Counted from the stretch's first letter, positions 1 through 6,843 are shown. The stretch is 8,474 bases of DNA from Arenicella sp. (GCA_016763815.1 JAESTB010000251.1:1-8474); one strand, 5' to 3'. Program-made: numbers and translations. The notes: generated from the letters alone by a model not told the origin.

Positions 1-94
1 AATGGACGTGCGGCGTGCAACGCCCGCCGCGGCATAGATGTAGTTTATTAGAGCAGTGCAGGAGCAACCGCCGAGTGACAAACTATGTCCGAAG
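1..94. repeat. Dispersed repeat, copy 1 (degenerate, may extend off left edge)
   Basis: Positions 1-35 align with 306-340 and 37-79 with 350-392, with five mismatches in 78 aligned bases. Similarity continues more loosely to about position 94. Compared with copy 2, this copy has 1 base (36) where copy 2 has 9 (341-349). That removes the left arm of a palindrome and one side of an outer stem. It is probably a decayed member of a repeat family scattered through the genome. The true left boundary may lie outside the window. Confidence 0.8.
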
Positions 95-123
95 TTGAGT
101 AGTGGTGTAAATCGAATTCTATA

Positions 124-157
124 GCTGAGATCTTTCGGCTGCGCTCAAGATGACCTC
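124..157. repeat. REP-like short palindromic element
   Basis: An imperfect palindrome with arms ATCTT (130-134) and AAGAT (147-151) encloses a GC-rich centre containing CGGCTGCGC. It resembles the small extragenic palindromes of the GAGAT-CTTCG-GCTC-AGAATGAC type seen in many bacterial genomes. That resemblance is from memory, and copy number in this genome is unknown. Confidence 0.45.
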
Positions 158-176
158 TAAATAGGTCTGATTTTTT
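152..176 (+). terminator. Weak candidate terminator for an unseen left-hand gene
   Basis: Stem GACCT (152-156) pairs with AGGTC (163-167) around a 6-base loop. It is followed, after TGA, by six T (171-176). The stem is only 5 bp, so it is weak. No plus-strand gene is visible upstream inside the window. Confidence 0.25.
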
Positions 177-180
177 AGAT

Positions 181-206
181 GCCCCTTGAGGGTATATCTC
201 AAGGGC
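181..206. other. Perfect 8-bp hairpin
   Basis: CCCTTGAG (183-190) pairs perfectly with CTCAAGGG (198-205) around a 7-base loop. G181 and C206 can extend the stem past a bulged C. Neither side has a T-run, so it is not a standard intrinsic terminator. It may be another extragenic palindrome or a transcript 3' stabiliser. Confidence 0.5.
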
Positions 207-305
207 AGGCTACGCGCTCTTTTGCGCCATCAAATGCGTAGGACCGTATTTAAACTGACGAAGGCAGCCCCACAGGGATGAGTATCAGGACGATACGAAT
301 AAAAG

Positions 306-411
306 AATGAACGTGCAGCGTGCAACGCCCGCCACGGCATTGCTACATGGATGTAGTTTATTAGAGCAGTGCAGGAGCAACTGCCGAGTGGCAATGCGTC
401 CACGAAGCACG
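306..411. repeat. Dispersed repeat, copy 2, with cloverleaf-like fold
   Basis: This is a second copy of the repeat at 1-94, about 94% identical over the aligned core. It can fold into nested stems. Outermost is CGTGC (312-316) with GCACG (407-411). Inside that is GCATTG (337-342) with CAATGC (392-397). Two hairpins lie within: CTACAT/ATGTAG (343-348/351-356) and GCAGT/ACTGC (366-370/380-384). It begins 23 bases past the ffh stop on the minus strand, so it would be transcribed as the 3' end of ffh mRNA if transcription reads on. Whether it acts as an RNA, a mobile palindromic unit or a transcript-end structure is unknown. Confidence 0.75.
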
Positions 412-433
412 ATACTACAACTAATGAAAAACC

Positions 434-1810
434 CTAAAACGGCCGACCACCACCGCCGCCCATTCCTGGCATGCCGCTCATACCACGCATCATCTGCGCC
501 ATTTTTCCTTTGCTGCCCATTTTCTTCATCATTTTTTGCATTTGCATGAATTGTTTGAGCGTTTTATTGACGTCTTGAATTTCAGTGCCTGAGCCTGTTG
601 CGATACGTCTTTTTCGGCTGCCTTTAATCAGTGCTGGGAACTGGCGTTCTTTGGGTGTCATTGAGTTAATGATGGCGACGCTTTTATTCATGTCACCCAT
701 CATGCCGCCCATTGCGCCAGTGGGTAGGTTTAGGTTACCCATGCCTGGCAGCTTATCCATCATACTTTCTATGCCACCCATGTTATTCATCTGAGCGACT
801 TGATCACGATAATCTTCAAGGTCAAAACCTTTGCCTTTTCGTAGCTTTTTAACCAGCTTTTCGGCTTTGTCTTTGTCTACTTTTTGCTCGGCTTCTTCGA
901 TCAGCGTCATCATGTCGCCCATACCTAAGATGCGTGAGGCAACTCGGTCTGGATGAAAGGCTTCTATTCCGTCGATTTTCTCGCCAGTACCTAAGAACTT
1001 AATCGGTTTGCCGGTCACTTCTCTAATTGAGAGTGCTGCGCCGCCACGGGCATCACCATCAGTCTTGGTCAGTATCACACCAGTCAGTGGCAATGCCTGA
1101 TCAAACGCCTTCGCGCTGACTACCGCATCTTGACCGGTCATGCTGTCGACAACAAAGAGTGTTTCAATTGGATTGGCGGCGGCATGTATCGCTTTGATCT
1201 CTTGCATCAACTCGCCATCTACGTGCAAGCGGCCGGCGGTATCGATGATGAGTACGTCCATCACTTCGTTTTTAGCGGCTAGTTTGGCGTTAGCGACAAT
1301 ATCGACTGCTTTTTGGTCTGGCGAACTTGGACAAAACGCGACGTCTATCGATTCGGCTAGCACTTTTAGTTGTTCGATAGCCACTGGGCGATAGATATCA
1401 GCACTGACCACCATGACCCGTTTGCCCTCTCGCTGCTTTAGCAAATTGGCTAATTTACCAACAGTAGTGGTTTTACCTGCCCCTTGCAGGCCGGCCACCA
1501 AAATAACAGCGGGCGGGCTTTGAGATAAATTTAAGGCATCATTGGCGGCCCCCATCAACTCGACTAGCTCGTCTTGTACGATCTTTACGACCATTTGCCC
1601 TGGGTTAAGGCTTTTCGAGACGTCTATACCAACGGCCTTGTCTTTGACCTTGGCAATAAACGACTTCACTACCGGTAGCGAAACATCGGCCTCAAGCAGC
1701 GCGATACGTACCTCGCGCATGGCGTCAGCGACGTTTTCTTCGCTAAGCCGGGCTTGACCACGAATTTTCTTGAGGGTTCCTTGAAGGCGATCGCCGAGTT
1801 GTTCAAACAT
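434..1810 (-). CDS. ffh: Signal recognition particle GTPase Ffh (SRP54)
   Basis: Ffh binds 4.5S RNA and the signal sequences of nascent inner-membrane proteins, and docks with FtsY through paired GTPase domains. The 458 residues match the usual bacterial length. The N-domain helical bundle covers about 1-95 and the NG GTPase about 96-295. Visible motifs are the P-loop GLQGAGKTTT (107-116), the SRP-specific DIYRPVAIEQL (138-148), DTAGR (190-194), TKTD (248-251) followed by GDARGG, and GTGEK (274-278). The methionine-rich M domain (about 325-445) has the RNA-binding segment KGSRKRRIATGSG (396-408) and ends in a glycine-rich tail. The ATG start gives the canonical MFEQLGDRL N-terminus. There is no clear Shine-Dalgarno upstream. 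rpsP, a common downstream partner, does not follow within the 433 bases visible. Gene identity is very secure. Confidence 0.98.
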   Translation of the reverse strand: MFEQLGDRLQGTLKKIRGQARLSEENVADAMREVRIALLEADVSLPVVKSFIAKVKDKAVGIDVSKSLNPGQMVVKIVQDELVELMGAANDALNLSQSPPAVILVAGLQGAGKTTTVGKLANLLKQREGKRVMVVSADIYRPVAIEQLKVLAESIDVAFCPSSPDQKAVDIVANAKLAAKNEVMDVLIIDTAGRLHVDGELMQEIKAIHAAANPIETLFVVDSMTGQDAVVSAKAFDQALPLTGVILTKTDGDARGGAALSIREVTGKPIKFLGTGEKIDGIEAFHPDRVASRILGMGDMMTLIEEAEQKVDKDKAEKLVKKLRKGKGFDLEDYRDQVAQMNNMGGIESMMDKLPGMGNLNLPTGAMGGMMGDMNKSVAIINSMTPKERQFPALIKGSRKRRIATGSGTEIQDVNKTLKQFMQMQKMMKKMGSKGKMAQMMRGMSGMPGMGGGGGRPF

Positions 1811-1828
1811 ATCAGTTAACTTTAGTCA

Positions 1829-1856
1829 TTGGCTGCAATTTAAGGTGTGATATTCT
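1829..1856 (+). promoter_or_regulatory. Candidate ypjD-ispG promoter with extended -10
   Basis: TTGGCT (1829-1834) lies 16 bases before TATTCT (1851-1856). The -10 is preceded by TG-A (1848-1850), which makes an extended -10 element. Transcription would start near 1863 and leave a leader of about 60 bases before the ypjD ATG. It is the best sigma70-like match in the ffh-ypjD gap on this strand and probably serves both ypjD and ispG. Confidence 0.4.
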
Positions 1857-1880
1857 ACCCTCACTAACGATAAATCTCAC
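1852..1880 (-). promoter_or_regulatory. Candidate ffh promoter
   Basis: On the minus strand a TAGAAT -10 box (1857-1852) sits 17 bases from a GTGAGA -35-like box (1880-1875), about 40 bases upstream of the ffh ATG. The -10 matches consensus at five of six positions and the -35 at three or four. Its -10 overlaps the -10 of the opposing ypjD promoter candidate. This is inferred by eye. Confidence 0.35.
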
Positions 1881-1922
1881 CTTCTGTGTTGCTAAAAGTG
1901 TCGCCAAAATTGCTTCAATTCA

Positions 1923-2750
1923 ATGACTGATTCATTATTTGCCATCTTTGCCGTTCTATTATATGGCTTGGCAACCGTTTTAGTTGCCCTGTTTCTGCGT
2001 TCGGTAAAGGACTCTAATACTGATTTGGAAGGAGGGAAGGTAACAGCCTCGTTCGTTGTTGCCAGCATTGGCGCCGCTTGTCATATCGCTTATGCCTTAA
2101 AGATCAGCTTCATAGGCGAGTCGCTAAACGCGAGTTTAAGCTCAATGGTGGTGTTAGTGAGTGGCATGCTGGTGGTGTTATTTTTATTAGGCGGCCTGCT
2201 TATGCCGATTAGACGGTTGGGCATTTTGGTGTTCCCGTTAACCATTATGAGCTTAGTATTCGCCTTTCTTTGGGGCAACCAGATAACACCACTCGACAAT
2301 CGAAGCTTGGCATTCAGTTCTCACATCGTTATCTCCTTACTCGCCTATTGCCTACTGGCCATCGCCTCTATTCAAGCGCTACTTTACAGTTACCAAGAGC
2401 GACAAATAAAACACCGTACTAACCCGGCTATGCTGATGGCGCTGCCGCCGTTACAAACGATGGAGCTATTATTGTTCCGTTTAGTTGGGTTTGGGTTTGT
2501 GATTCTCACCTTAACATTAGTCTCGGGTGCCATTTTTAGTCAAGAAATATTCGGTCATGCCTTCGTCTTTAAACATCACACCATACTGGCACTTTTGGGC
2601 TGGTTGGTATTCGCCATTTTGTTGTTCAAGCGCGTCAAACATGGTTTGCGTGGCTCGAGAGCGGTAATCTGGACTATTAGCGGCTTTTTACTAATCCAAC
2701 TTGGGTATTTCGGTACCAAAATTGTGTCAGAAAGCCTAAGCCTGCAGTAA
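1923..2750 (+). CDS. ypjD: YpjD/CcsA-like inner-membrane protein
   Basis: This 275-residue, almost wholly hydrophobic protein has about eight membrane segments (roughly 4-25, 41-60, 73-94, 98-117, 132-155, 184-205, 217-236 and 246-265). It matches the YpjD branch of the CcsA/CcmC/HemX superfamily. The shared features are the LPPLQTME loop (174-181), the VILTLTLVSG helix (193-202), HHTILALLGW (218-227) and the LRGSRAVIW ... YFGTKIV C-terminus (242-268). Histidines 54, 134 and 218/219 are in or near membrane segments and could be haem ligands by analogy with CcsA. No WWD motif is present, and family members have no proven cytochrome c assembly role. It is divergent from ffh, the usual gammaproteobacterial context, and 36 bp upstream of ispG. 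The ATG start lacks a clear Shine-Dalgarno. The family call is firm; the function is unknown. Confidence 0.9.
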   Translation: MTDSLFAIFAVLLYGLATVLVALFLRSVKDSNTDLEGGKVTASFVVASIGAACHIAYALKISFIGESLNASLSSMVVLVSGMLVVLFLLGGLLMPIRRLGILVFPLTIMSLVFAFLWGNQITPLDNRSLAFSSHIVISLLAYCLLAIASIQALLYSYQERQIKHRTNPAMLMALPPLQTMELLLFRLVGFGFVILTLTLVSGAIFSQEIFGHAFVFKHHTILALLGWLVFAILLFKRVKHGLRGSRAVIWTISGFLLIQLGYFGTKIVSESLSLQ

Positions 2751-2775
2751 AATATCGCTGCGAAAAACAACTCTT

Positions 2776-2790
2776 ATGAACCTGCTGTGA
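2776..2790 (+). promoter_or_regulatory. Four-codon mini-ORF overlapping the ispG start
   Basis: ATG AAC CTG CTG TGA sits directly before ispG. Its TGA (2788-2790) overlaps the ispG GTG (2787-2789) in a GTGA arrangement of the kind used for translational coupling. ispG lacks a recognisable Shine-Dalgarno, so reinitiation after this mini-ORF is a possible route. It could also be chance. Confidence 0.3.
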
Positions 2791-3929
2791 ATATCACTCG
2801 AAACCCAACTCGCGAAGTTGCCATTGGCAACATTAAAATTGGCAATAATAATCCTATTGCAGTGCAAAGCATGTGTGCCACTCGCACTCAAGATATCGAT
2901 GCGACTATCGCGCAAACCAACGCTTTGCACCAACGCAAGGCGGGTGTGGTTCGCATCGCCGTTGATAATAAGCAAGACGCCGCGGCGTTAATCGAAATAC
3001 GTAAAGCCACTGACGCTGTGCTATCGGTTGATTTGCAAGAAAACTATCGTATGGCGGCCTTAGTGGCACCTCACGTCGATAAGATTCGTTACAACCCAGG
3101 CCACCTATTTCATCACGAAAAGAAGAAAACGTGGCAAGACAAAGTTAGTTACCTGGCCGACATCGCCGGTGAACATGATTGCGCCATACGCGTTGGTGTT
3201 AATGCCGGTTCGGTTGACCCTGCCAAGCTTGACAAGTACGACAATCGTGACTCGGTCTCACCGATGCTTGATAGCGCTCTTGAACACTGCGAATACTTGG
3301 ACTCAATTGGTTTTACCCGTTACTGCGTGTCACTCAAAGACTCAGATCCGCAGAAAGTAATCACCGCCAATATCCGTTTCGCTGAGCAACGCCCTGATAT
3401 TCCCTTACACCTTGGCGTTACTGAAGCCGGTTTGCCGCCAATGGGTATTATTAAAACTCGCATCGCGTTTGAACAGCTAATCAGTCGGGGGATTGGTGAT
3501 ACCGTGCGGGTTTCGCTCACCTTGCCAAATAACATCAAGGGAGACGAAGTTGATGCTGGTCATGAAATCATCAGTGACATTTATGCCGGCCGTGTTCGCA
3601 GCGTCGTTGCGTTCGACCCAAACAAGCTCAACATTATTAGCTGCCCGAGCTGCTCACGTGTCGAGAACGAAGCATTTATTGAGCTAGCTCAAGATGTAAA
3701 AGAAATGACCGCCTACGCAGAAGACCACAACATCACCATTGCGGTAATGGGTTGCCGAGTTAATGGCCCGGGCGAAACCGACGATGCCGACTTAGGATTG
3801 TGGTGTGGACCGACACAGGTGAACCTAAAGCGCCAGGGCGAGAAACTGGGTGCGTTCGACTATGACACGATCTTGCCTAAGCTGAAAGTTGAACTAGACG
3901 CGCTAATAGTAGAAAAAAGCGCGGCTTAG
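2787..3929 (+). CDS. ispG: 4-hydroxy-3-methylbut-2-en-1-yl diphosphate synthase IspG (GcpE)
   Basis: IspG reductively converts MEcPP to HMBPP, the penultimate step of the MEP isoprenoid pathway, using a [4Fe-4S] cluster fed by flavodoxin or ferredoxin. The 380 residues comprise a TIM barrel (about 1-265) and a C-terminal cluster domain. Visible are the family PIAVQSM (23-29), RVGVNAGS (135-142), LHLGVTEAG (207-215) and GIGDTVRVSL (235-244). The cluster ligands are C286 and C289 in CPSCSR, C323 in MGCRVNGPGE, and E330. The GTG start gives an N-terminus that aligns with the family; no in-frame ATG occurs until residue 29. Segments such as IRYNPGHLFHHE (100-111), YCVSLKDSDP (179-188) and TDDADLGLWCGP (331-342) differ from the E. 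coli-type enzyme and, from memory, match the planctomycete/PVC form. The common gammaproteobacterial neighbours (rodZ, hisS) are absent. Function is firm; origin by transfer is inference. Confidence 0.97.
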   Translation: MNITRNPTREVAIGNIKIGNNNPIAVQSMCATRTQDIDATIAQTNALHQRKAGVVRIAVDNKQDAAALIEIRKATDAVLSVDLQENYRMAALVAPHVDKIRYNPGHLFHHEKKKTWQDKVSYLADIAGEHDCAIRVGVNAGSVDPAKLDKYDNRDSVSPMLDSALEHCEYLDSIGFTRYCVSLKDSDPQKVITANIRFAEQRPDIPLHLGVTEAGLPPMGIIKTRIAFEQLISRGIGDTVRVSLTLPNNIKGDEVDAGHEIISDIYAGRVRSVVAFDPNKLNIISCPSCSRVENEAFIELAQDVKEMTAYAEDHNITIAVMGCRVNGPGETDDADLGLWCGPTQVNLKRQGEKLGAFDYDTILPKLKVELDALIVEKSAA

Positions 3930-3988
3930 AGCTTGAATAACCAAGCGTTCGTCAGTAATGGGTCTGTCGGATAATTTAAGAGCTGATT

Positions 3989-4016
3989 AAAAAGGGACGC
4001 AAAAACGGCCCTTTTT
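3989..4016. terminator. Bidirectional intrinsic terminator between ispG and the lipoprotein gene
   Basis: AAAAAGGG (3989-3996) pairs with CCCTTTTT (4009-4016) around a 12-base loop, 60 bases past the ispG stop. Because the stem is A-rich on the left and T-rich on the right, it yields a U-run from either direction. It can therefore end ispG transcription on the plus strand and the convergent lipoprotein transcript on the minus strand. The stem has only three G-C pairs, so efficiency may be moderate. Confidence 0.65.
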
Positions 4017-4113
4017 CATTTTTGGCTGTGTTAAGAAGCTGTTTTAAACAGTAGCTAATGACTCACTTAAGCTGCCGCCATTAATTTTTTAATTAGCTGT
4101 CGTTCAACAGCGA

Positions 4114-4569
4114 TTAGCGACTGGCACTAAACGAGCCTTCTAGAGTGACATCGACCTCTAGCCCGCTAACATTACAAGTGCCGTTGCCAGAAAGGTTGCC
4201 CGATGCCGTAGTGCCATCAACGGTTCCCGTCACGCCAGCGGAGCCGCTACATGGGTCTTCATTAATCGGTAAGTTACCCGAAAATGCGCCATCATTACCA
4301 AGGCCTACGGTAAATGCTTCCTCGTCATCATCACCAGCAAAACTGACCATGCCGTCGCTAGTCACTGTGACAGTGATCGGGATACTTTCAGTTTCGCTAA
4401 TGCCAAGCGCTGACGCGGTTACCGTTAAGCTGCCCGTGTAGGTGCCGACAAAACTTGCCGGTACGTTAGAACCCGGCAAAGTTGGCTCGACCATGCCACC
4501 CGAATCGCTGCTACCGCCACTGCAGGCGATAAGAAAACAACCAACAAAAACTAATAATAAATTTTTCAT
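4114..4569 (-). CDS. Small secreted lipoprotein, function unknown
   Basis: I do not recognise a named family. The 151-residue product has a short signal peptide (1-15) with charged K2, a hydrophobic core and lipobox LIAC, with C16 as the lipidated residue. S17 follows rather than D, which by the Lol rule predicts outer-membrane placement. A low-complexity Ser/Gly/Pro linker (17-38) leads into a beta-rich domain (about 39-151). That domain has alternating T/V/G/S strands such as GTYTGSLTVTA (43-53), an acidic patch GDDDEE (79-84), and repeated G-T/S-G motifs (109-133). C107 and C132 could form a disulfide. The layout suggests a small beta-sandwich or barrel. It converges on ispG and shares its terminator. 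The ATG lies in a 14-bp tandem repeat, with no Shine-Dalgarno. It is a real gene by lipobox and composition. Confidence 0.8.
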   Translation of the reverse strand: MKNLLLVFVGCFLIACSGGSSDSGGMVEPTLPGSNVPASFVGTYTGSLTVTASALGISETESIPITVTVTSDGMVSFAGDDDEEAFTVGLGNDGAFSGNLPINEDPCSGSAGVTGTVDGTTASGNLSGNGTCNVSGLEVDVTLEGSFSASR

Positions 4570-4597
4570 AGTTCAAGGCTCATAGTTCAAGGCTCAT
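4566..4597 (-). promoter_or_regulatory. Two chained five-codon mini-ORFs (MSLEL) leading into the lipoprotein start
   Basis: On the minus strand, ATG AGC CTT GAA CTA TGA occurs at 4597-4580 and again at 4583-4566. The stop of the first overlaps the start of the second in an ATGA junction, and the stop of the second overlaps the lipoprotein ATG (4569-4567) in the same way. The arrangement follows directly from the tandem repeat. It could couple or dampen lipoprotein translation, with output varying as repeat number changes. No Shine-Dalgarno precedes any of the three ATGs, so which is used is unknown. Confidence 0.45.
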
Positions 4598-4601
4598 AGT
4601 T
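4567..4601. repeat. 14-bp tandem repeat, 2.5 copies, spanning the lipoprotein start codon
   Basis: The unit CATAGTTCAAGGCT occurs at 4567-4580 and again, identically, at 4581-4594, followed by a half copy CATAGTT (4595-4601). On the minus strand each unit supplies an ATG. The lipoprotein start therefore has two extra copies upstream, at 14-base steps and in different frames. Perfect identity suggests recent slippage or active copy-number change. Confidence 0.9.
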
Positions 4602-4812
4602 TAATATTTATAAATTAATAAGGTGTTTGATTGGATAGCGCTGAGGTTAACAAAACAAGCGCGCAATAATATAAGCCAGTTAATATTATTCATCAGAGGT
4701 TTACTAAGTGTTAATAAATTCAAAACCTTGGGTTTAAACATCTTTACAGTCGAGGGTACGCCTTTAATCACACATCGGCCAACTCAACCCTATCTATACC
4801 ATTGCGGCTAAG

Positions 4813-6666
4813 CTAATAGAAAAAATTAAGCATCAACATCATCACCAACAAGAACAATAAGGTCATACCGGCGCCGGCCTTGATAAAGTCTTTAACCTTG
4901 TAACCGGCTGGCCCCATGATTAATGCGTTGACTTGATGGGTTGGAATTAAAAATGAATTCGATGTCGCTAAGGCAATGGTGAGCGCAAATATGGCCGGGT
5001 CAGCGCCAACACCCAGTGCCATCTGAATAGCTAACGGCACCAACAAAACAGTAGCACCAACGTTGGACATCACTAGCGTAAAAATGGTCGCGATAATCGC
5101 CAGAAACAGCTGAATACCCCAGATCGGGAAGCCATCCATAAAGCTCAACGCCAAGGCCGCTAAATAAGCGGCCGCGCCAGACTGCTGCATCGCCATGCCT
5201 AATGGAATTAAGCATGCCAGCAAGAACACGGTCTGCCATGAAACGGCGGTATAGGCCTCTTCCATATCGAGAACACGACCCAACACCATGCCCACCGCGC
5301 CGACCATCAATGATAAAGCCAGTGGTAAGTCGCTGAATAACACTAGGCCAATGGCGATCAAAAACGCGACCGAGGCATTGCGCAGTTTATTGGTTCTAAA
5401 CTCTTCTTTAGGAAAGTCAGTTACCACCGCAAAACGTTTATCTTTCGACACTTTAATCATGTCTTGCCAGCGGCTATGCACCACCAATGTGTCTCCAGAT
5501 TGCAATGTCAGACTCGACAACTCGTCATCGATGACAGTATCAACCCGATACACCGCCAAGATTCTCATGCCATATCGCTTGCGAATATCAGATTCTGAAA
5601 TGGTTCGACTAATTAGTTCAGAATCAGGCGGAATTACAATTTCAGCGATGCCCGCAGTAGTGGGGTTCAATGCATCAGCAAACTCGTTAAGAAAGGGACT
5701 GATAGTAAGATGATGCTCCTCGGCGTAGCTGGCTATCTCTTGCCGCGAGCCCATGATAGCCAGCACTGAAGCGGCTCGAATAGCGGTGTTTTGCTCAGGA
5801 ATAATGCGAATATTGTTGTCTGACTTAATTCCTAGAATCCAGCCTGATCGACCGCGAGCCTGCACCTCTCCCAAGACCATTCCGGCAAGGTCACTATCCT
5901 CGCCAACCGTCACTTCGAATATACGCCCGTCAATTCCGTAGACATCACGATAGTGCTGCAAATTCTCGGTTGTCAGTGTTTGCTTTGGAGCGACCGGCAG
6001 AATACGCTTACCTAACAATAAGAAATAAGCAATACCCGTTGCTACCAACGCCAGGCCAACAGGCGTTACAGCGAACAATCCGAAGGTTTCCATGGGGATA
6101 GCGTTGTCTGGGAAATGCAAGTTGGCGCTTTCGATAAGGTCGTTTAGCAAGATCAGCGGCGACGAACCAACCATCGTCATGGTACCACCGAGAATGGCAC
6201 AAAAACCCATTGGCATTAATAGACGCGATAGTGGAATCGTTGTACGGCGAGAAATTCGACTAACCACCGGCAGAAATAAAGCAGCCGCGCCGATGTTCTG
6301 CATAAAGCTAGAAATCCATGCCACACATGCCGATAGCACAAAGGTGATCTTGCCTTCAGTTTTACCAGCTCGCTTGAGTATCAGTGCCGCCATCACCCCC
6401 ATAACACCGGTTTTGTCTAAACCAGCACCGATGATCATCACCGCAATAATTGACATCACCGCATTACTTGAGAAACCATCGAACAGTTGATAGACGGGAA
6501 CTAAGCCACCATTGAAGGCGTCAATCTGAGATGACAAACCAAGCAGTACCAATACCAAAAGAGCGACTACGTCAACTCGTACAACCTCTAATATAAACAT
6601 CACTACCGCGAACGAAAGAATACCCAAGACAGCAATGATTTCGTAAGTAAGGGCGACATCTAGCAT
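4813..6666 (-). CDS. SLC13/DASS-type transporter with two RCK_C domains
   Basis: This 617-residue inner-membrane carrier belongs to the ion-transporter superfamily that moves dicarboxylates, sulfate or related anions. Membrane segments fill residues 5-45, 68-98, 107-135, 150-176 and 195-218. A cytoplasmic insert follows, with two TrkA_C/RCK_C folds (about 248-312 and 338-405). Further membrane segments run from about 430 to 616. The insert is the usual place for regulatory ligand binding in this subfamily. The hairpin motifs are atypical: MQNIGA (122-127) and GSSPLILLND (167-176) stand where relatives have NNT and GTSTN. The second half carries MSNVGAT (533-539) and IPTHQVNALIMGP (574-586). 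ATG gives a short periplasmic or cytosolic N-terminus, preceded by weak GAGA. It is divergent from a second SLC13-type gene. Family confident; substrate not predictable. Confidence 0.9.
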   Translation of the reverse strand: MLDVALTYEIIAVLGILSFAVVMFILEVVRVDVVALLVLVLLGLSSQIDAFNGGLVPVYQLFDGFSSNAVMSIIAVMIIGAGLDKTGVMGVMAALILKRAGKTEGKITFVLSACVAWISSFMQNIGAAALFLPVVSRISRRTTIPLSRLLMPMGFCAILGGTMTMVGSSPLILLNDLIESANLHFPDNAIPMETFGLFAVTPVGLALVATGIAYFLLLGKRILPVAPKQTLTTENLQHYRDVYGIDGRIFEVTVGEDSDLAGMVLGEVQARGRSGWILGIKSDNNIRIIPEQNTAIRAASVLAIMGSRQEIASYAEEHHLTISPFLNEFADALNPTTAGIAEIVIPPDSELISRTISESDIRKRYGMRILAVYRVDTVIDDELSSLTLQSGDTLVVHSRWQDMIKVSKDKRFAVVTDFPKEEFRTNKLRNASVAFLIAIGLVLFSDLPLALSLMVGAVGMVLGRVLDMEEAYTAVSWQTVFLLACLIPLGMAMQQSGAAAYLAALALSFMDGFPIWGIQLFLAIIATIFTLVMSNVGATVLLVPLAIQMALGVGADPAIFALTIALATSNSFLIPTHQVNALIMGPAGYKVKDFIKAGAGMTLLFLLVMMLMLNFFY

Positions 6667-6843
6667 GCTTTTCTCGGCTGGCAGGAATTAGTAATATAGG
6701 TATCCATCAATAGTAACATAGCCAGTTCTCGCTGCGATGGTAGGGTCGAATAAAAACGCCTCGTCTGAGTGAGTTAACGACTAGCTCGAAGAATAAGTTT
6801 TTAAATCGATGAATATTGCAAGCTGAGAAAATGAATATACAAC

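Larger units (their letters stand above)
1..433. other. Noncoding, repeat-rich region downstream of ffh
   Basis: I see no convincing gene here. Open frames in this stretch run through repeat sequence or antisense into ffh and resemble no protein family I know. The region holds two copies of a dispersed repeat (1-94 and 306-411), a REP-like palindrome (124-157), a weak hairpin plus T-run (152-176), an 8-bp hairpin (183-205) and a small GCGC hairpin (214-227). Such clusters are typical of extragenic repeat islands at gene 3' ends. No clear intrinsic terminator for ffh is visible: its stop is followed on the minus strand only by a short T-run (425-429), with no good GC-rich stem before it. Confidence 0.75.

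Noticed and set aside
306..411. Possible integron attC site, suggested by the GGCGGGCGTTG segment on the minus strand
   Set aside because: No correctly spaced pair of RYYYAAC and GTTRRRY core sites was found, and there is no adjacent cassette gene or integrase.
306..411. Possible 4.5S SRP RNA gene beside ffh
   Set aside because: The conserved SRP RNA apical motifs (GGTCAGG and the GGAAGGAAGCAGCC-type loop) are absent.
307..549. 80-codon plus-strand open frame
   Set aside because: It starts inside repeat copy 2, runs antisense into the 3' end of ffh, and its product has no recognisable domain or plausible composition.
1886..1930. 14-codon GTG-initiated frame overlapping the ypjD start
   Set aside because: Near-cognate start, no Shine-Dalgarno, and a length easily expected by chance.
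4096..4111. Hairpin GCTGT/ACAGC just past the lipoprotein stop as its terminator
   Set aside because: On the minus strand the stem is followed by TAATTAAAAAATT rather than a T-run; the hairpin at 3989-4016 is a better terminator.
4623..4811. 62-codon plus-strand open frame beginning with GTG in the lipoprotein-transporter gap
   Set aside because: It lacks a Shine-Dalgarno, is short and AT-rich, and resembles nothing known. The gap (4602-4812) more plausibly holds the lipoprotein promoter, though no clear -35/-10 pair stood out.
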